Below, in pieces: positions 58,387 through 64,000 of a stretch of 64,000 bases of DNA. The notes beneath the pieces were generated by a model. It saw nothing but the letters and a program-made list of their open reading frames with translations, did not search any database and was not told the origin of the DNA. Position numbers and translations under genes: made by a program. Source of the stretch: Ambrosia x helenae (taxonomy: Eukaryota; Streptophyta; Magnoliopsida; Asterales; Asteraceae); assembly GCA_030844895.1 (NCBI GenBank), contig CM061224.1:79030127-79094126 (forward strand), read 5' to 3'. Positions within the stretch are counted from its first letter, which is position 1. Every line of letters starts with the position of its first letter.

Positions 58387-58929
58387 GATCTGTAAGAGAC
58401 ACAATGAAATGAATGAGGTAATATAAGGAATGTAATCATTTATCCATTAATTAAAACGAAGAAACGAAAACATTGACTTATCAAAGATTCTAGATTCTTA
58501 TAACATAGTGAAGACATGCTTTAGCCTATAAGTGAACACTCATCCGGGAATTCCCGGGTAGGCATCCGGGTCCCTCGTCTGATTGGGATATATGTGCAAT
58601 GCCAGCCTAGATAGAAGACTCAGAATACAGGCATTCACCCTTCCAGATTGCACGTATTTGTTATTAAAATCTAGAACTTCGACGAGATCTCAAGGTGGTT
58701 CAGGCTAAACCTGAGGATTTTGTCCTATTAGTCTAAGAGTAGATCCAGTGATGGAGAGCAATCTTCTTGTAGGGACTAAGATAGGGATAAGAAGTGGGAG
58801 GGAGATAGAGATTAGAAACAAGTAGGGTTGCAAGTAAAAGGAGCAAGTACTGATTATAATCCTATAGTTATAGACTAGATTATTTTTCTAATAACCTAAT
58901 TCCCTATAACCATGGCTCTGATACCAATC
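58387..58929 (-). other. F leader with primer site
   Basis: Primer site TGGTATCAGAGC at 58915-58926 on the minus strand, leader block at 58520-58665, acceptor-like site with its last intron base at 58390. Confidence 0.78.
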
Positions 58930-60435
58930 TGTAAAACCCCAACCGATGGCGGAAACATCGGGATGTCACGTATTGATGATTGTTCAATAGCTCATGGTAC
59001 TAAATGAAAATTGAATAATATTAAAAATTTACAATTTGTCATACAAATATATAAAGTTGATTTACATAAACTAGGTCCAAAGCTCCTATGTGATCCAAGA
59101 CTTGTACAACTTCCAATAGCAAATAAACCTGAAACATGTTAAGTTGGAAATATGGGGGGGGGTTAACTATAAATAGTTGGTGAGAATACATAGGTTTTGC
59201 ATAATGTTGAAAACAATATGTTGTATAGTAATCATTGTTGAAGTACAATAATGAGCAATGATAGAATATGAGTCCGACATGTAACAATGCATCTTTGTAC
59301 AATCAAACCTTGTGTCGACTGAGACCTAACTCGCAAGTTAGTAAAAGTGTAACTGTTATCGATCATCCATGAATTTATGCGGGGGGTGGGTTTGTCAGAC
59401 CTATAGCGCTATAATCTAAACAGGCGGCTTGATCAATGTTAATGATTGTACTGTGTCTTTTTGTTACAGTCAAATGATAGAATTAGTAAATGATAGTGTA
59501 TAAAATGATTATAGTTTAATCACAAGTTCCAACAATGTAAGTATGAGTAAATGATAGTGTATAAAATGTTTAAACATGTTTCACCCCAAAAATGTAAAGG
59601 GAAAAAGGGGCTATGTAAACTCACCTTACAAAGTGTTAAGTCTCGTGAAATAGAATATGTGTAGCCCAATGTTGCCAAGTATTACCCTATGTATAAGGTA
59701 ATAAATAAGTCTAAGTCTTTCTAGTCTACAAGTATTTTCTAGGGTTCCTAATTTGGGGATAAGGATTCGTTTAATTATTAAATAAATTGTTTAATACATA
59801 AAAGAAATTCGAAAAATAAATAAACAAAAGTCTTTTTGTAGGCTTTTGATTAAGGATGATCACATTATAAAGTTTTAAGTATGAAAATAATTTTCATAAA
59901 ACTATTTTCTTAAAAATAGAATATTTAGTCTATTTATTTCTGTTTGTCAAAATATAACTTTAATATCTAAAAATATTAAAATTAAAGAATTTTTTTAATT
60001 AAAATTTGTATTTCTGTTCTAAATGGACAGAAATAATTTATATAAAATTTTGGTGCAAATATTGAAAATGAATTTATTATGATTTATTTATGATTAAAAT
60101 AACAAAAATCAATTAAAAATATTAAATAAATGATTTTTTCAAAAATAAAAATCATTTCTGGAATGTTTATTGTTTTATAAACTCGGAAAAATTTTTGTAG
60201 AAATTTATAAAATCGTTTTGATATTTTTATAGAATTTTATAATTATAATAGAATAAACTTGTAATATTTATTATATATAATAAATAAATAATTTTTGGAA
60301 AACTAAAAATTGTAAGATAAACTTTTCTATTAGAATATCATAAAATAATTTTTGTAGAATTTATAAAGAAATTCTAGTATTTTAAATCCATTTTTAAAAA
60401 TAATAATGAATATATATAAGTATAAATGGTTAAAC

Positions 60436-60530
60436 AAAAATGTTTGTAGTTGCCAAGAATTGAACGCGCGTCTGACCCGGGTTAGAGGTTTTAAATCACA
60501 AGCCCAGACCAGCTGGTCTGGACCCTGAGA
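60436..60530 (-). promoter_or_regulatory. Extra, weak tRNA-like module in F (5' LTR)
   Basis: A-like CAGACCAGCTGG (60509-60520, 10 of 12) is better than in the 3' LTR; B-like site at 60456-60466; A5 (T5 on the minus strand) at 60436-60440. Confidence 0.45.
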
Positions 60531-60592
60531 AAGATTAAACCTTGTTTGAAATAATTATATAGTATAACTGATTTGTGTTAATAATAGGTTTT

Positions 60593-60690
60593 AAAAAGGG
60601 GTGTAGCTTGTGGGATTAGAACCCGGCCATCAGGCCGGTTCGTGCATTACGAACAAGAAACCAACCAACTGATCTACTGATCAGTTGGTG
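60593..60690 (-). promoter_or_regulatory. tRNA-like module, sense to F (5' LTR)
   Basis: A box TAGATCAGTTGG (60665-60676); B box GGTTCTAATCC (60613-60623) has lost the central G; T5 at 60593-60597. Confidence 0.62.
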
Positions 60691-61280
60691 TTAGATTGTG
60701 TTCTGTCATAAATAAATATCGAGTTCTGCAGAATCGATTATCCACAAATTAAAAGCATCGAGCCCTAGCTTTTCAATAATCAAGATTGACGAACAATAAC
60801 CCGATTATTCATGGGGTTATTGTTGTCAGGGGGCCGATGAACAAAACCAAACAAAAACATTTAACTTACAAACTTTTTCTCGTGATCTTTGAGTGGTCAA
60901 ACGAAAAGTCAAACACGCGAACAATTGAAGCTTGAAAAGGGGTTTTTAGCAGAAAATTTGAGAGGGGAAAGGTTAATCGGCGAGTGTAGATGAAGAATGA
61001 GGGTCCAATTTATAGTGCAATGTTCGTGTGTTTCGAATTGGCAAGGTTGACCTGTTTAAAGACAATGACGCGTGATTAGACTCTAATTAGGAAGGTTATA
61101 ACTGCTAATTGGCGTGTATAAGACACGAATCAATCTTATCAATCAACATTCAGCCTTAAAGGGATTATAAACGCGGATTGATAAGCTAATTATGGATGAT
61201 TGGTTCGCAGTTCACTTTTCAATAGTCAACTGCACTTCTATCTTAGTATGAATATAATTAAGTCAGAGTTGAAACCAATA

Positions 61281-61375
61281 ACAGGCTGTAGACCAGCTGG
61301 TTTAGGTTGTGTGTGTGATGGATTGAACCGGCCTTGGGCACGGGTTAGAACCCCGGCCCAGGCAATTATTTTTTT
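61281..61375 (+). promoter_or_regulatory. tRNA-like module, antisense to F (5' LTR)
   Basis: A box TAGACCAGCTGG (61289-61300); B box GGTTAGAACCC (61343-61353) has C to A; T7 at 61369-61375. Confidence 0.62.
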
Positions 61376-61540
61376 GACATTAAATTTACTCCTTTAATAA
61401 TAATATATTATTATAGCATTGTTCTAGAAGTCCAAATGTGTCACGAAATTTTTTTAAAAGGGACGATAATGATAAAATTCGACGTTTTATTAAGAAATGT
61501 CGTAACGTACATAGAATTTAATGCGAAATGTTACATAACA

Positions 61541-61930
61541 TAATAACAAACATAAAACATCTGTTGTATACAAACTTCTGTTACATTGTAAAACTCTGAA
61601 AGGTAAACTGCTATTGGGAAAACTCTGATGGTCTTGTATCATCTGTTGGAGCTTATGTGTTGTTGGCTCCAACAGACTTGAGTCTTTAGTACTTTAATCA
61701 GCAGTTGTTCTTCGACAGACCTTTGGTCAGCAGTTGTTCTCTAGCAGTTGTTATCCAACAGTCTTTTGCAGCAGCAGCTGTTCCAACAGTTGTTAAGGTA
61801 CAACAGATGTTAGGGTCAATAGTCTTTTGGAAGAAGTAACTTGTAAATGCTGTTTATTGCTAAGGATCAATTGATTAGTATGTTTTGGCTTTCCAATCAT
61901 CTGTTCTTCTCCAGGTCAGCAGACCCAACA
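61541..61930 (-). repeat. A 5' LTR, outer part
   Basis: Carries repeated CAGCAGTTGTT, CAACAGATGTT and CATCTGTTG words, the A motif. The proposed outer end (minus-sense TGTTGGGTCTGC) is at 61930, where gypsy-like coding begins. No partner LTR is in view to confirm it. Confidence 0.65.
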
Positions 61931-62983
61931 GTTTATGACAATAAGGTTGATCCTTCATCAACCTTTGTTGATGGTGTGGCGGAGGACGTTGATGAGAATG
62001 AGAATGGTGAGGATGAGTCGGAACCTAAATCTGTTAAAACAACAAAAAAAGTAACCTTTCAAAAACCAAATGATAAGTCCAGCTTAAAAGAAACTACTTT
62101 AACTAAAGAAGTGGAAGTGGAACCGACACTGGTCGCATTTCCATCGGCTTTATTGAATCCATCTAAAAAAGCGGTAATTAATAAAAGAGGACCTCAACAA
62201 GAGGAAATTTGGGAAATATTTAAACAGGTAAAAATTAATCTTCCCTTAATTAATGCTATCAAACAGGTTCCGGCTTATGCTAAGTATTTGAAGGATATGT
62301 GAACCCAGAAAAGACACAATAATTTCCCTAAGAAACTTGATTTAACTAGTGACTGGGGCCCGTCCACCAAAACTCCAAGACCCGGGAACGCCTTTAATAC
62401 CTATTCAGGTGGGTGATTTTAAAATGTCCGGGGCATTACTGGATCTTGGAGCTACTGTGACCATCCCCCCAAGACGCTTGAACGACCAATATTTTTTTGG
62501 TCCACTGCGTCAGGCTGACATCACTGTAGTGTTAGCCGACTTGCCCCTTAAGCTTCCTAGAAGGATTGTTCAGGATGTGCTAGTAAAGGTGGAGGAGTTT
62601 TATTATCCGGTGTATTTTCTGGTTCTTGATTATGTGCCATCAGATAAGATTAAACAACCTAATGTTATTTTTGGTCAAACCTTCTTAGCCACAACACATG
62701 CATTGATCAACTGTCGTTCGGGAATAGTTGATATGGCATTTGGCAAAAGAAAGGTCCTCCTTAATGTTTCTTTCAAGTGGGACTAATTCTCTGGTCAATG
62801 ACGAATTCTTCATGACAGACATCATTGACGGGTCTCATCCTCAACTGGAGGGTAAATCCACAAAGACGTGTTTCTTTTGTGACAGGCTTGAGTAGGGGCA
62901 TGATCAGGATTTGAATGATGAGATGAGGAAATTGGAGGTGATGGCATTGCATGATGGTAGCCCTCCATGGACACATCACACAT
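61931..62983 (+). pseudogene. Athila-like gypsy fragment: gag end and protease
   Basis: The first block (61931-62302) is acidic, then contains EIFKQVKINLPLINAIKQVP and AYAKYLKDM, a pattern usual just before the protease in Athila-type gypsy polyproteins. The second block (62349-62786) is a retropepsin-like aspartic protease: GALLDLGATVTIPPRRL near residue 28 with the DLGA form of the active site, LPRRIVQDVLVKVEEFYYPVYFLVLD, and IFGQTFLATTHALINCRSG. A frame change near 62302-62345 separates them. The reading decays after 62786 (CFFCDRLE then a stop). No RT follows. This is probably the DNA into which element A inserted. Confidence 0.72.
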
Positions 62984-63726
62984 CTGTGGAAACAACCACG
63001 AAGTCTGCTTTTTGCACTGCCAGGAAACGAGTCTTCCTCCTAAAAATTGAGATCCTCAAGTAGTTGACTTTCGATTCAGGTTACATCCTCAATAGTCTAG
63101 ATCCGAATATGCTACAAGATCCATTTGCCATCAGCTGGATACTAGGTTCCCAATTTGGGTTTCCCCTTTAGGTATCTAGGAATCCATTTCACAGTGATCA
63201 TATGTGACTCCTTAGTATTAGCCTGAAACCTGGCACAAAGACAAACTGCAAACATAATATCGGGTCTTTTAGTTGTAGGATACATAAGCGAACCTTTTAT
63301 GGCGCGATACTCCGTTGGATCAACGTTTTTTCCTCTCTCAACATCTGGATGAAGTCCATGATTGACTGGTAGAGGAGTAGCATAAGTAGAATTATCATTC
63401 ATCGTGAAACGAGTCAAAATTTCATGTACATACTTAGTTTGATGTATGAACATCTTGTCTTCCTTTTGATCTACTTGTAAACCAAGAAAGAATTTCAGCT
63501 CCCCAATAGCACTCATCTCAAACTACTACTTCATAACCTTCTCAAATTCAATGCATATGTCCTTGTTAGGCGACTCGAAGATGATGTCATCAACGTACAC
63601 CTGAACCAGTAGGAAATCTTACTTGATTAAGCTCGTAAAACCAAAGGTTTCTTGAATAACACCTGATTGTATGTTGTTATTAAGGTTAAGATGATCAAAA
63701 AAGGGAATGGTAGGGAGGTGGTAAGC
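62984..63726 (-). pseudogene. Copia pol fragment: RT end and RNase H start
   Basis: Minus strand: YVDDIIFESP near 63600, the RT active site, then FEMSAIGELKFFLGLQVDQ, HQTKYVHEIL and RPDIMFAVCLCARFQ. After a stop near 63142 come RNase H traces (AYSDLDY, GCNLNRKST, LVSWQCKKQTS) with further stops. Two adjacent TAG codons stand just before FEMSAIGE. The edge near 62984 meets the gypsy fragment; the upstream edge near 63674-63726 is unrelated filler. Confidence 0.75.
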
Positions 63727-64000
63727 TACTCCGTTGGATCAACGTTTTTTCCGCTCTCAACATCTGTATAAAGTCCATGATTAACTGGTAGAGGAGTAGC
63801 ATAAGTAGAATTATCATTCATCGTGAAACGACTCAAAATTTCATGTACATACTTAGTTTGATGTATGAACATCTTGTCTTCCTTTTGATCTACTTGTAAA
63901 CCAAGAAAGAATTTCAGCTCCCCAATAGCACTCATCTCAAACTACTACTTCATAACCTTCTCAAATTCAATGCATATGTCCTTGTTAGGCGACTCGAAGA
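63727..64000 (-). pseudogene. Second copy of the copia RT fragment, runs off the window
   Basis: Repeats the text of about 63308-63582 at an offset of 419 bp with few differences, including the same two TAG codons before FEMSAIGE. It is therefore a local duplication of an already dead copy. It continues past 64000. Confidence 0.75.

Larger units (their letters stand above)
42453..61535 (-). mobile_element. Element F: gag-only gypsy-like LTR element
   Basis: LTRs are at 42453-44963 (2,511 bp) and 58930-61535 (2,606 bp). The perfect duplication TAACA is at 42448-42452 and 61536-61540. The primer site at 58915-58926 shows minus orientation. Inside is a gag gene only, split by element G, followed directly by the conserved stem-loop, tandem repeats and purine tract. 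No protease, RT or integrase is present. Its 3' LTR lacks about 100 bp near 43816 that the 5' LTR has, and its LTRs differ more than those of G or H, so F is the oldest of this nest. Confidence 0.95.
58930..61535 (-). repeat. F 5' LTR
   Basis: Partner of 42453-44963. Palindrome at 59402-59413. A donor-like GTGAGT, minus strand, begins at 59624. Confidence 0.93.
1..61930 (-). mobile_element. Element A: decayed Sirevirus-type Ty1/copia element, host of the nests
   Basis: Minus-strand order is 5' LTR (61930 down to 39264, in pieces), PBS at 39250-39261, gag from 39094, integrase to 35632, then RT at 1308-250. The 3' LTR lies left of the window. The interruptions are B (1309-35626), E (39548-42408) and F (42453-61535). 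Adding the LTR pieces gives about 0.71 kb, close to the 0.72 kb LTR of element C, which supports the outer boundary at 61930. That edge itself is only inferred from a TGTTGGG start on the minus strand. Confidence 0.8.

Noticed and set aside
61847..62302. Cellular acidic protein gene
   Set aside because: Its C-terminal pattern and the following retropepsin fit an Athila-like gypsy polyprotein.

Overview
This window is plant nuclear repeat DNA with no recognisable cellular gene. Essentially every base can be assigned to an LTR retrotransposon or a fragment of one. The tRNA-Met-type primer sites (TGGTATCAGAGC), the Ty1/copia gag-pol of the Sirevirus type with an extra third ORF, and the chromovirus-like gag beginning MPPRR point to a flowering plant, most likely a eudicot. 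An Asteraceae genome would fit, but the species cannot be fixed from the sequence.

Layout: (1) Element A is a decayed minus-strand Sirevirus-type copia element. Its pol end lies at 250-1308, its integrase and gag at 35632-39094, and its 5' LTR is scattered over 39264-39547, 42409-42452 and 61541-61930. (2) Element B (plus strand, 1309-35626, target-site duplication TCTGT) sits inside A's pol. (3) Element C (plus, 11261-30461) sits inside B, between B's pol and its third ORF. (4) Element D (minus, 15795-23486, duplication TTGAC) sits inside C's integrase. (5) E (39548-42408) is a solo LTR inside A's LTR. (6) F (minus, 42453-61535, duplication TAACA) also sits in A's LTR. F's gag is split by G (plus, 46301-57624, duplication GCAGG), and G is split by H (minus, 48900-55986, duplication TTGCG). 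(7) The right edge (61931-64000) holds a decayed gypsy protease region and two overlapping copies of a copia reverse-transcriptase fragment.

Two families are at work. A, B and C are autonomous-type Sireviruses: gag with CCHC knuckles, pol in the order protease-integrase-RT-RNase H, and in B and C a third ORF of about 1,170 codons. Each family carries its own short motif scattered through its LTRs and spacers. D, F, G and H are non-autonomous gypsy-like elements. F and H keep only gag, which ends in a stop right after the second zinc knuckle. D and G have no gag at all. All four lack protease, RT and integrase, so they must borrow enzymes in trans, yet they share a leader block, a stem-loop, 30-bp tandem repeats and a hairpin next to the polypurine tract.

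The most unusual signal is in the LTRs of D, F and H. Each carries a divergent pair of tRNA-like modules with A box, B box and an oligo-T run, placed on either side of the Pol II TATA box. The modules occur in all six LTRs, and box spacing is kept although the intervening sequence differs. The closest known parallel is the 5S-rRNA-derived promoter in Cassandra LTRs. A second strong signal is a perfect LTR palindrome whose core switches between GCGC and GATC among families while the dyad is kept.
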